DNA from: Isoperla grammatica
Taxonomy: Eukaryota; Arthropoda; Insecta; Plecoptera; Perlodidae
DNA: 64,000 nt
Direction of reading: 5' to 3'
NCBI GenBank assembly: GCA_945910005.1
Contig: OX246746.1
Coordinates: 20,061,316-20,125,315, forward strand
The notes beneath the pieces are model-generated. The model was not told the DNA's origin. It was given only the letters and a program-made list of their open reading frames with translations, and made no database searches. The position numbers and the translations under genes were made by a program. Of the stretch, positions 37,784 through 50,200 are shown one piece after another (position 1 is the first letter of the stretch; each line of letters opens with the position of its first letter).

Positions 37784-38103
37784 TTGAGATGGCTAGGCAT
37801 AAGGAATTTATTGGAGCGTATTGGAGAGAGAAGACTGAAATGGTTCGGACATGTCAAGAGGATGGAAAGAGAAAGATTGCCGAGGAGAATGCTAGAACTG
37901 GAGATTCCAGGTAGAAGAACTAGAGGAAGACCACGACAAAGATGGCACGAGAAAGTGAGGAAGGATGTGGAAATGCGAGAAGGGGACTGGAATGTAGTTG
38001 AGGGGGAAGAGTGGTGGCAGGATAGAAGAAGATGGAGAGGCTCATCTTCAATGCCGCCCCAACGCAGAGTTGGACGTGGCAACAGATGATGATGATGATG
38101 ATT
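37784..38103 (+). mobile_element. 3' end of a LINE (non-LTR retrotransposon) ORF2, truncated
   Basis: The frame shows RLKWFGHVKRM, LPRRMLELEIPG and GRRTRGRPRQRW, the conserved C-terminus following the reverse transcriptase in many LINEs (RTE and related clades). It ends in a (GAT)n tail at 38089-38103, a typical simple-repeat 3' end. The reverse transcriptase itself is missing, so the copy is 5' truncated as usual for LINE insertions. Confidence 0.85.
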
Positions 38104-38616
38104 GAGATGGATGGCCCGTAATCATCACGTAGGGAACCTTCCACTTGTCTAAGTGCCAGCAGTACAACCAAGTTATCCGCATCTCGCTTATTAATGTAAC
38201 GTTTTATATTTATCTGATGCATAGATAAGGTACAGTAGGTTGGCATTTTTTAGCAGGTCATGATGCAATACAAATACAAGGTACTTGACTGAAGTAAGTT
38301 TTGAGAATCATCATAGATTACGATTTTTATTGTCACTTTAGGTAGTATTCATTACGGATAACCAGCGTACGACGGCTGCATTCGTTCCGGGCAAAGCGAG
38401 TGAAAGTTGAACAATTGTTTTATATTCCAGTCCAGGGGGGTGAGTCTCGTCTTCCACGCCAAACGAAACTTTGAACAGGCTAGAATCTTTTCTTGACCAA
38501 TCGGAACCATGTGGCGCGTTTTAAGTATTTTCCACAGTCTGCTAGCGGTGAATCAGTGAATCATCCAGGTGGCGGTGGGTAGTGTTAGTAAAGCATTATC
38601 ATTTGTTCTGGTAAAC

Positions 38617-38645
38617 ATGTCAAACGGGCACGAAGTTAACAATAA
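38617..38645 (+). CDS. Candidate first coding exon, left palindrome arm
   Basis: ATG opens MSNGHEVNN and runs into AA followed by the donor GTAAGC. The upstream 100 bp lacks a TATA box. No downstream exon was identified. Support comes from exact conservation in both arms and from the donor. Product unknown. Confidence 0.3.
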
Positions 38646-39083
38646 GTAAGCTAATACTTTATTACAACACATTATATTAGGTTACATACAATAGGCTAGG
38701 CTGCAGTACTACGTTACTAATGTAGGTCTATTAATGTAGGCCTAGGCCTAAATTGTAGCCTAGTAATTGCCTAGACTAAAAGAGTTGGCCTTAGACCTAG
38801 GCTAGGACTACACCACGTGATGAATTGACGTCACTTTCGTCTGTAGGATGTAATTCCGACAGCCAAATTGCAGATGGAATTACTTTCCACAGTCGAAAGT
38901 GACATCAGAAGATCATGTGGTTTAGGTCTAGCCTAGGTCTAGGCCCAACTCTTTTAGTCTAGGCAATTAGCCAATTACTAGGCTACAATAAGCCTAGGCC
39001 TACATTAGTAACATAGTACTACAGCCTAGCCTATATAATGTATAGAACCTAATGTAATGTGTTGTAATTAAGTATTAGCTTAC

Positions 39084-39112
39084 TTATTGTTAACTTCGTG
39101 CCCGTTTGACAT
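39084..39112 (-). CDS. Candidate first coding exon, right palindrome arm (mirror copy)
   Basis: Identical coding bases and donor to the left-arm copy, on the opposite strand, so the two would transcribe toward each other into the palindrome centre. At most one is likely to serve a full gene. Product unknown. Confidence 0.25.
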
Positions 39113-39295
39113 GTTTATCAGAACAAATGATAATGCTTTAATAACACTACCCACTGCCACCTGGATGATTCACTGATTCACCGCTAGTAGACTGTGGAAA
39201 ATACTTAAAATGCGCCCCATGGTTCCGATTGGTTAAGAAAAGATTCCAGCCTGTCGAAAGTTTCGTTTCCGCTTGGAAGTCGAGACTCACCCCCC

Positions 39296-41030
39296 ATGTC
39301 TATTTATATGAAAGGGATGCAACTGCAAGGCAATAAGCACCAAGTTTGAGAAATTCAAAATCTGAGATTTTGTATTTTCGAAAAAAGCGGGACAAAAGTG
39401 ATTCCCACCGGGATGGGACACACAGCTGAAAATTAGTAATGTCCTGCCAAAAGTGGGATGTCTGGGCACTATGTACTCATGTGGCACCTCGATTATATCA
39501 ATATACCAATCATGTCAATGTAGGCATAAGAGAACGAGAAGGAATGTACGCATAACAAAAATGCCTCAAATAATAAAAATCATAATTGCAATGTTGTCAC
39601 ATAATTTGTTCTACATGAAATTACAGCCACATGGAAGGTATAGAGCTTTTTCTTATCATAAAATGAAAAAAATCTGGGTCAAGATAATTTTTAATTGCCT
39701 ACTAATCAGTATAATTCTTAATTATTATTTGTCATTTTACGACGTAGGCTACTTGACAACTAGGTAGTAGGTAATATCACTTTGGCGGAAGCAGATCCAC
39801 CATACATCGCCAGAGTCGTCATGAGGGGAGTCCAGTTAGGGAGTTATGGTGTTTAGATCACTAAGAGGGCTGACCGGCATGAATACAAATTAGAAGAGGG
39901 ACAGACGAAAAAGTTGTAATAAGTCTGAAATAGCCATGATGATGAATGACATGAGTCAAGGACAGACCCACCTTGACTGGATCATCCTAAAAACTGAACA
40001 ACGGTAGTTGAAATTTGAAAAGGATAGAAAGGAGCCTTCCGGACCACAAGGAATTATGAAATGAAACGTACATCCAATATATATAGGAAACTCCTGCTCT
40101 TTAATTTGTAAACATATACACTTAATGACAATCACTTGTGAGAGTTCAGGATTTTGACTAAATAGCACACTAACTAATCGCATAGGTATTGTAAAACTTG
40201 CATTGAATTAGTTTTCGTTGTTTTATCAAACAAAAATTTGGAATTGCTGAAGTAATTACATGGAATTTTAAAGCTGCCTGTGTGATGTAGGGACATACTA
40301 TTGAGCAAAATGACACATGAACAAAGCGACACATTGATAATCAGATCGATAATTGAATACTGTATAATGAGTATATAGAAACTTGGCTAAGCCATATCGG
40401 TTTGGTCCAATAAACTATAATGAAGCACAAAATCATTCAACAATTTATGAAAAACTAATATACATTACAAAACATCTTTAAGAAAATATTTTCGAACATT
40501 CAAAACATCCAGATTCATTCAATATTTGTATGACTTATAAATTTATAGAAAAGTGAAAACCCATATCCCAATGTACTGTCCTACAGACCAACACAGAGTT
40601 AGTCGAACCTATTTATATTACAAATGGTATACAGTTTGCTTCTTAAAAGGCTACCAGATCAAAGTAAAAGAAGTTCCAATATATACTTATACAAAAACTT
40701 CGAATTCATGCAAAATCAATCCTGGTAGCCTTCTGGCAATAGTTGAGCATTGAAAAAAACCCCAATTTTTGGGAATACATTAAATAATGACAATGTACCT
40801 TTATGCAATTATACAATTGAAGACAGACATTGTTGTGGGGTTGGTCATACATTCGGCAAGGCACAAGCATTGTCTGTCCATTCACAATCGTTATAAAAGA
40901 GCCTCATGAAATTGGCATCAAGCACATTCTATACCAAATTAATTGTTACTGATAATTTTTTCCCAAGCTATGATTTTTCTATCAGCTTTTAATAATGCTT
41001 AACATTTACAGAAAATTTAATCTCTTCGCA
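39296..41030. other. Gene-free spacer
   Basis: AT-rich sequence between the palindrome and the 3' end of the Akap200-like gene. May include distal 3' UTR on the minus strand. No repeat terminus recognised. Confidence 0.45.
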
Positions 41031-41036
41031 TTTATT
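41031..41036 (-). promoter_or_regulatory. Candidate polyadenylation signal of the Akap200-like gene
   Basis: AATAAA on the minus strand (TTTATT on plus), about 200 nt past the exon 5 stop. Other AT-rich hexamers further down are possible, so the true 3' end may differ. Confidence 0.4.
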
Positions 41037-41233
41037 TACAAATAAGCTCTATAACGGAACTGATAATTTTGAATGAATCTACAACCAGCTACAAAATCAG
41101 TTTGTAAAAGTGTTAGCTAACATAGAACTGGAATTGATTCATGTTTACATTTCATGCAAATTTCATGAGGGTCTAATCGTTACCAAAATTTGTGGAATGG
41201 TTAAAATCAAAATTATTTGGATTTCCAAGGACT

Positions 41234-41275
41234 TCATTCTTCGGATGTCTTCTTAGCCGCTGTCCCAGTAAGATC
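41234..41275 (-). CDS. Akap200-like terminal coding exon 5
   Basis: 13 codons plus TGA ([13 protein letters not shown]) after the acceptor TTGTCTGTAG, phase 0 with exon 4. The short acidic/basic tail matches the composition of the protein. Confidence is limited because the exon is tiny and was chosen by phase, splice site and a following polyadenylation signal. Confidence 0.55.
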   Translation of the reverse strand, partial: DLTGTAAKKTSEE

Positions 41276-44200
41276 CTACAGACAAAGCAATTATTGGGTG
41301 GTTAGAACTAGTGCACTGCATAATATGTATTAACTAGAGCTGTGCGAGTCACGAAATTTCGAGACGAGATCGAGATAAAAATTCTGTTCGAGTATTGCTC
41401 GACTTGCTCAAACACCTGCTTGAAACAGGCCTAATGTATGGAAACGGGAACATTCTGTGGAGATTCTACGGCAGACACAGAATTTCATCATGCTATTTTT
41501 TTATTTTCATTATTATTTTAACAAAATTTCATAATAAATATTAATAGGCCTACCACAGAATTATGAAGAGCTTACTTAGGCTTACAGTTTTACGTAAGGT
41601 AGGCTAGGCCTACCCTAGCCTAGGCCTAGGCTTTGTATAATCTGGATATATCGTTTAGGCCCTAGTAGCCTATTTTTGTGATTGGACTGCCAAAAAATGG
41701 ATGCAAGTAATATGCCATGGACTTCAAAAATAAGCTTAACTATTTGCAAACATTACTTGCTGGTAAAGTTCCACAGACCACATCAATGCTTTTCACTGAC
41801 AAGTTCCACAGACCACATCAATGCTTTTCACTGACCCATCTTGGATATCACCCCGTTCCTCTCTGCTCGCATTAGTTTCTTTACGTCCACGAAGCGCGCT
41901 AGTGGTCGATTTAGTTGGTCTTCCCTAACGCACTCTATCGTATACTTTGGGTACCGAATCCGGAGAACTTCTTTGCCGACTAAAACTTCTTTATCTACTA
42001 GAAAGTATCGCACTCTACCGTACACTTTGCGCACTGCTTGCTTGCACGCTACTTGTTACGATTTCTGTCTGTCATCGTGTAAAAAATTCAAACTTGGGCT
42101 TAGCACAAATGAGACTACAAGACAATAAAAGTTAAGATTCCTATTTTTTATTTTTTAATACCAATAATGAGTATTAGACATTTGAAATGTCACTCTGAAA
42201 CTATTTCTTACTAGTCTACTCTGAGAGGAGCATTTTTACATCAGAAATATTAGAGCCAGGGATGACATGGAGAAATCACACTTTCCTAGGCCTAAGTTTT
42301 GGGTTTAGAATAGGTGTTTCTACATTAATGTTTGTCATTTTCTACGTAATTTTGTTTGTGGATAGGCCTAAGTACAGCTAAGCCTTGGAGAAAATTACAG
42401 ATTTTTGTAGTTTGAACTAGGCCTATTCCTAAGTCCTAGGCTAGATGTAAACTGCACTCAACAACAAGTTTTTAACTTTAAATCCATTTTATGTGCATTG
42501 TTGATAAAGTTGTGTTTTTTATACTAGATTTCCAAGATAGTAAGCAAAGTCTGTTTTTATCTCGAATTTCACTTTATATTCAAAAAAAATTTTGGTTCGC
42601 TCGATCTCGAATCTCGCTCGAGATTCAAGAATATCTTCTGAATCTTGCTCGATCTCGCTTGACTTGAAAAATCCCTGCTCGCACAGCCCTAGTATTAACC
42701 ACAAGGGCAACCAACAGGTTGGGGCATTTGGGGCATTTTCTTGCTCAAAATTTCACACAAACACACTGTTTCAAACACAAAAGACGTGACCCTGCTTATT
42801 TCTTTTAATTGAAGGGAGAAAGAGAAAGCTTGGAAACGAATTCATATAAATGTCATTACAACAAACTTCGTGGGGAGGTTAAAATTATAACGTAATGCTT
42901 TTTTGTTATCAAATTGAATGGGCAACATGCGTATGCATTTTTTAATAAATTTTCAAATACCTTGTCCCATTTGTAATAATATTAGGCTGTCTTTAAATTT
43001 TGAAAAACGGATCAGTCTTTGCCTCAAAACAACTGGTTTAGTAACGTTACATAAAAGGGCGGGTAAAACGAGCCGCCGCCATGTTAGAGGGGACATTCCG
43101 TCATTGCTTGGGATTTTGCTGCCGAGTGCATCCAGCTTATAATGTAAGCTGGATGCTAGCTATCGAGTCATGACGTCACAGCTGGCTCTAGCCAACCCGT
43201 GCGTTTCTTTTCCTCCGAGTTGAAATTTTAATAAAAGCGACAAAAAACCTAATATTTAACACATTTAAAAAATTAGTTTTTTGATTATGACTTGCATTAT
43301 TATACTTTGTGTACATCTTAGACAACAAAAACTAAGTGCAACAACAAAAATCGTATATGTGTTGCCTATTACCAGATTCCAAATCTTCAATGTTTATCCT
43401 GCGAGGCTTACAACTTGTGAAAGGGGGTAGGTTATTGCATGTAATTAATGCATTGCAAGTAGGGCTGTGCGAACCGGTTCGAATTTCGGACCGAACTCGA
43501 ACTTTCGTGAAGGTTCGAGTTCAACACAAATCGGTTCGAATTTCGAACTACTTTCGGACCTTCCCGGATTTGGTGTTTCCAATGCTATTTCAGCACATTT
43601 GAACATCCCGCGCCCTGAAGAACGAGTTCCAACACTGGCCAATAGAGCGCACCAGGTATCACGCATGCGCTCTCTAGCGCTAGTCTGTGATTGGCTCGTT
43701 TCCGTGCAATATTTTCGTCAATTCGATCGTTCGACTGTATCGCCATATCGATAGTCGTAAACCGCTTGGAAACTTTAGGCTTCCGTCGTTTCTCGCGTGA
43801 AAAATGATGACAGTGTGAACACTTTGGCTTGGCCAATGCCGACTCGTATTTTTGTTGTTTGAACTCGAACTCGTGAACAAAATGAAGGGACGTAAAGGTG
43901 AACATGAGCATTATTTGGTAAATCTTGCTGCGGAAGAACTAGAGGACGACGTTGAAGAAAGTGAGCCTAGGCCTACAACCTTTTTTCAAACACTTAGTGG
44001 CCTACGCCTGTAGGCCCCGAAAGAAGTGAATCTGATAAGTCTAGCAGTGGGGCTATAAATGAGCTTACACAGACACTCACTAGGCCTAGGCCTAGCACTG
44101 GACCTAACAATGAGCTTGAACTTGAAAATAAATAATATTCCTAGGTTCGGTTCGGTTTTAGGTTCGAAATTTTCCTCAAGATTCGGTTCGAAAAAAAATC

Positions 44201-47200
44201 AAGGTTTGCACACCCCTAATTGCAAGCAATAACCACCCAGCCGAGTCTTCCAGTCTCAAAGACGTTTGGCTCCAGAGAGCTGTCGTGGTGGGGCAATGCG
44301 TCAAGGATGCTACCCAACAACCAACCGGTTCGCTAGTGAAGGCAATCGTAAAGGAAAAACACCGATATTTTCTATGTAACAACTTTCAATTGTGGTTATG
44401 GAAGCCAAAATCAGTATGCTCAAATTATTTTCCTTTTCTTCCTTTTTTTTTACTACTAAATATGGTTAAAACCTCTTTTAGAAGGCCTCCAAACCAGCTC
44501 AGAAATGTTAGCACAATTTTAAATGTAAATATCACAAATATCAATCAGGGACTTGGCTTAGGATTCATCAGCCATGTGTCATGTGGTCCAATTAGGCCTA
44601 GGCAGATGCCTACCTCAGAAAATACAGTTTTGTAGGTTATGTTGATGTTCTCATAGACTTGCATGTCAAAATAATTGTTTTTGTACTTTTAATTAATATT
44701 TACTGAACTTCACCGTTGCCAAACAAATTTGAAAATATTTTTTGTGTCACTCCCTGGCTAGCCATAGAATAAGACGATGTTGGTTACTTTCTAAAATTCC
44801 ACTGTGATTAAATTATGTACCTCAGTTGTGATGCTCGTGTCACTGGCATTCTTTGCACTTTCCTTGAGAGGATCTTGTTCGGTCTCATCGTCCACGTTGT
44901 TCGTCTCATCCTCTTCCAACTTGTCGGGCAGATCCATAGAAGTGACAGAGGCATCAACTTGATCGATCACCTGGGCCAAGATTTCACCTTCGGCGGAATG
45001 TCGCAACGACGAGTCAACCTCCGAAGCAACCTTATCAGCCTCCTGTTCCAGCAAATCACCCTGCAAACAAAACCACGAACAATGTTAGCTTAGAGGAGGG
45101 TTGCCACCAAGTCAATTTTTTTATCCTTGAAAGAAACTAAAAAAATCCTGAGAAATCCTTGAAAACAGTTATATTCAGCATTAGCATATTATAACTGCAA
45201 AGGAATGTTACAAATTTTCAGGTTTCATGCCAAAATATGTTATGCCAGCCTGATTTTCGAGAATCTAGTCAACATTAGGTGCAGAAACGCATAAGAATCG
45301 GAATTTTCTTCGAATATATTTTAACGTTTTACTTTTACTCACCATAACTACCACTTGCGGGAAATGTTATGCAGTCACTTATGTTTATTTTTACTAGTAC
45401 CTGATGTTCTTTTACTGTCTACATTGCTTTTTTAGCTGAATTTTAAAAAGTGTATTAATTTAATGTATTTTTTAAAGACAGTTGAAAATCCTAAGATTTT
45501 GCCCAAAATCCTGTTATCCTTGAGACACTCTAAAAATCCTGATATTAGGATAAAATCCTTGAAAGTGGCAACCCTGGCTTAGAGCACAACTTACAAGCAT
45601 TCACGAACAGAAAACGTTAATTATGTAAACCAGGCACATGCTTATCTCTCTCTCTCTCTCTCTTGGATGGTTGGATGTAAGAGAAGGCCCAACTGGCCTT
45701 AATCCCGCCTTCAATAAAGACCATTATCTCTCTCTCTCTCTCTCTCTCCGTCTTAATATTCAAATTCGATTCGTCACTCGAATCTAAAATCTTAATATTT
45801 CAAAGTATTCGGAACGAATTCGAATCCCAAACAAGACTGCAACCAAGAAACTCGCAATCATACCAGTCGGCAATCATTGCACAACCGGAACTCGCAATAT
45901 CGATTGCCTGGTTGATTACCAAGCTATCATGTGACTAACATGACCGCCGTCCACGTTCTACGTCATGAAAAATACGTCTTGTTCTTTGTTTAGTTGAATA
46001 AACAACAAAAGAAAATTTTAAAAAATTGAATAGTGTTTGAATTATAGAGGGATTACTATGTATATATCTGTTTCCACTTTCTACATTGCATTTATTCAAG
46101 GGACATTTCTTTTCAACTTCATGCAATGCGGGGTGATATTGCAGTTTGTTTTGTTTGGTGGGTACACAGAAGTTAAAGTAAATCTTAGTGATGTATTTCA
46201 TTTCTGGGTCTTACTTACTACATAGGTATATAGTACACAATCAAAAACAGTCAAAAGTCGTTACAACGAATGCCCTTACAACAGTCATCATTTTAACAAA
46301 ATTTATTTGTGGTCCCACCCGAATCCCTATATTCACAACGTTAATTTGTTTTCATTACAACGAATATTTGTTATTACGAAAAGATCATTTTAACGAAAAA
46401 ATGTTGGTTCCCCTTGGTATTATTAAACGTTGCTACAACGAAATTATCCTCAGAAATGTAGATTATTTAGAATTCCTGGTCGCATAGATTGGTGTTTTTC
46501 CGTGTATCGCCTCGTTAGATGGGGGATCACTCACCATCCACGAGAGTCGGGCAAGATCATTGGCCGCCACAAGACGAGATTCCCCAGAGAACAAGTTATA
46601 AGTAAAAAGTTTAATGGATACTTTTTTGGGAGAAGAAAGTAGTTTGGACATTTAAAAAAGGTACTACATCTCTCATATTGACAGACAAGAAAGAGGTAAA
46701 AAGGAAGCTTTTGGTTCTTTAGGAATAATCTATGCTATACTATCCATTGGGCTTTGGTAGTATGATAGGAAGAGGTGGACCATGGCAGCAATGGACAGTG
46801 AGAAGATGAGAAGACTGGAATGTGGTAGAAAGGGAAGATTAGTATCGAGAGGACAAAGTGGATAATAGTTTCCATACCATTGACAACGAATGCACAAGGG
46901 CACATAACGGTAAATTAAATTCTCTTCCATTTTTGGCATTTCAAACAAGAGTTCTAAAAATCTAAGCTAGTTTCCAATCGGAAACCGAACCAGAAATTAC
47001 CTCAGCGATATGGACATGGGCTATGGTTGGAAAAATTGGCTTGGGAGTACAAGTTTTGTTTGTGTAGACTTACAGCATTTTCCACAACTTGGGAAACCAC
47101 CTCGGCGATCAATGTGCTTGGTGGAGGGCTCGCAGGCAATGGAGGTGGCATTTCATCCCCCTTCGTCACTGCATTCACCGTGACTTGCGACAAGGCCTCT

Positions 47201-50200
47201 AATTCTTGGTCAGTTGAAATAGTAACCTTGTCAGAGACCGATACCATAGTGGGTAATACGACATCCTTCGGCAAGACAACATCGCACGTTACAGAATCTG
47301 GCAGCTCAATGTTAGTGGTTAAATTCTCCGACAGAGCGGAATCAATCTTGGCGACTTCTGGCAAAATGATGTTCGTTACACCTTCTGACACTACAGAAGT
47401 GATGTTTGTAGAGTTTGGAATTGCGCAATCGGTCTTTGGAACTTCTGGTAGTGTAATGTCTGCAACTTCGGGCAATTCGACTTTAATTGTTGTAACATCT
47501 GACACAGTAGAATCAACATTTACTTCGGGCAACACGACATTGGTTGTTACGGCTTCAGTCACAGCTGCTTCGACCTTGTCTGTCTCGGCCTTGGCTGCAT
47601 CTCCGAGCCCCATCATCTCTTGTACGGTATCGACGGCCTTCACAGTCATTGCTTCCATCTTAACGACAAGAGCTTCTGCCCTCTCGGCAACTTTGGCAGA
47701 GATCTTTTCGACCTGATCCTGGGTTGCTGTAAGACCCTCTTCTACCTTGTGTTCAGCTGATACAACAGCATCACTCACTGCCTCAGTTGCTCCGCCAATC
47801 ACCTCGGTAACAGACGACATGAAGCTTGGTTCACCTTCAGCCTTCTCCTCTGCCACCTGAAAATAGAAGTGTAGTTGTCCTTTATAAATATTTTCCCGCT
47901 TTTCAACTGACTTCCTTGGTTATGTGTGGGAAAAGGAGCAAGGAGATCAAAACCTCACCTGAAACGTAGGCTACGTGGTAGGCGGCCACATGAGAAAAAT
48001 GGAATGAATGAGTTACCACTCGCCAACTAGACCGAAACGTTTCGACATTTATAACATTTCAAGCAATGTGTTCTACATTTCAAGCGGCCGCCTACCATAT
48101 TTCAGATGAGCTGTTGCTCTCCTCCGCACACAACTAAGTAACCTAGCTGATGGCCTCTATCACCACAATCTACATTGCAAATGAGTTTGATGAAATTTTG
48201 GCACCAATTTTGAGTTGTCATGTGGTGACATTTTTGTGGTTTGGCAGACCCTAGAAATATCTTTTAACTACAAAGAAATAAAATTTAAAAAAAAATAATT
48301 TTTAAATATTACTAAAGTTAAAAGTCATTACCGGTTCTTCAAAATTATCACTGTAATTTTGTGTGTGTAGTATTGCTTGAATCCTAATGGTTAAATAATG
48401 TTAACTAAGATTAATATTTAGGGAGAAGGGAACTTTTGGCCAGCCTGTCAGTGCCTGCTTGCCTTTGTTCTATGACCCTGTGTTAACAATGAGAACCAAG
48501 TGTACCATATGCAATTTTACACAGGGTTGCTGTGGAATGACTTAATATGCCTAATTATAGACGGAAAAAACATTGGCTGCAAATTTGACCAGTTGCATAG
48601 AACATAAACAGCCTACCAAACATGAATTGATGTAAAATGAAATAAGCCTCTTACCTCTGGCACCACATCAGCATCATCCTTATCTTCTCCCTTGACTGGC
48701 TTGGATTTGTCCTTCCTCGTGAAGCTAAGTGATCGGAAAGACCACTTCTTCTTGACTTTCTCCTTCTTTTTGGGTGGCTGGATTACTTCAGCTTCTGCCG
48801 TCTCTTCTTGCACTTCTTCTGTAGGAGAGCTGGGTCCTGGAACCTCGGCTACCGGTACTGGTTCAGGAAGGCTAACTGGATCTCCATTTGAAACCTGCTC
48901 CTCCTTAAAACCAAACAATACACACTCAATTCCTGCCCTAGTCTCAATAAAGAACACCTTAACATGGCCCAGCACCAACACATGGAACAACATAACTAGG
49001 TAGTCAAGTCGCTCATACTGAAGGAAGGGTACAGTTGTAGGCCTACCCTTCATTTTGGGTCGGTCATTCCGGGCCTTCCTAAGTGTCCACCGTAACACTA
49101 CAGAGCTTTCTGTGAGTGCACCACAAAAGACTATTTGCTTTATTTATGAATTCAAAATGTTGCTGTGATATCTGGCATTAGAATTGCATTAGTGTTTGAA
49201 GTAATGGCATGATATATTGGGTGGAATAATTATTTCATTCTAGTTAGTAAATTAGATTTTCTGTATCAATTTGGAACGAAATAATATAAGTTTTGTCTTA
49301 TGGTATCCTCCAGGACCGTCGGGCCCCCTGGCCTATAGCAACTAGTTCTCCTTCTCAATGTACTATAGCATGACAAATGTGATTATGCTAATGGTGAGGG
49401 TGGTCTTCTAGCCTGGAGGCTGGAATGTTGGTCAACTTATCTGTTATTGTCTCAGATCACAAATATGGAATGATATCTTTCTGCAAGGGATAACATACTT
49501 TTCATGCCTTGTTTAAGTGGGACAGCAACTGTCACTGTGCAAATATTGGTTGGTTTGTCAAAGTGGACCTTTGTACCAAACAATATAATATGTATATTAG
49601 ATTACCAAGGCATTCACAGTCCAGTCACATAATTGACAACCATTGTGCTCACAGTGGACTACAAGGACTTTCGCAACCATGCTCCTCTCAGACAGACCAA
49701 AGGCACAAAACAAACTAGGGTTCTCAATAAGGAGGCTTGCATCTGGTCCACAATGATTAGATATGGAAAAATATCATTTAAGGAATTTAATCAATAAACA
49801 ATGTAATAAACAACGAAGCACTCAATAAATTCAAAGTTGTTCTGAATCGGCCTTGTTGATTCTGGCATTTGTCCGCAGGTGTTCGCACTGTCCAATCACT
49901 GATTCATATGTTTCGTATTTGAAATATCGATCTTTGATTGGTTATCGCTCACTCGTCGATGGTGTTCGAAGCCTACAGGGTTGGTTTAGTCACTTTAAAT
50001 TAAAGTCCCCCACTGCAAATCAGTTTAATTACTGAGTGGGTAGACTCTAAATGTGAATTTATTTATTTATTTTTACACAAACACTGCTTTGAGATATGTA
50101 ACTGTTTTTTTCTTCTAATAGCAACTAGTAACTCTTAGATGCTGAGAAGAACAGAAATACTGTATGTACCTTAGGTATACCTTAAATAGCATACCAATAA

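Larger units (their letters stand above)
38435..39295. repeat. 861-bp near-perfect palindrome containing mirrored candidate first exons
   Basis: Two inverted arms of about 400 bp with a spacer of about 20 bp centred near 38865, flanked by GGGGGG and CCCCCC. Arm identity is high, and positions mirror without net shift over the exon (38617-38645 against 39112-39084). Each arm holds an upstream region, an ATG, a splice donor and a TAGGCCTA cluster. No target-site duplication or transposon terminus was seen, so inverted duplication of genomic sequence fits better than a transposon. Confidence 0.85.

Noticed and set aside
47027..47716. 229-codon plus-strand frame
   Set aside because: Antisense shadow of the Akap200-like exon 3, whose frame has matching splice sites and motifs.
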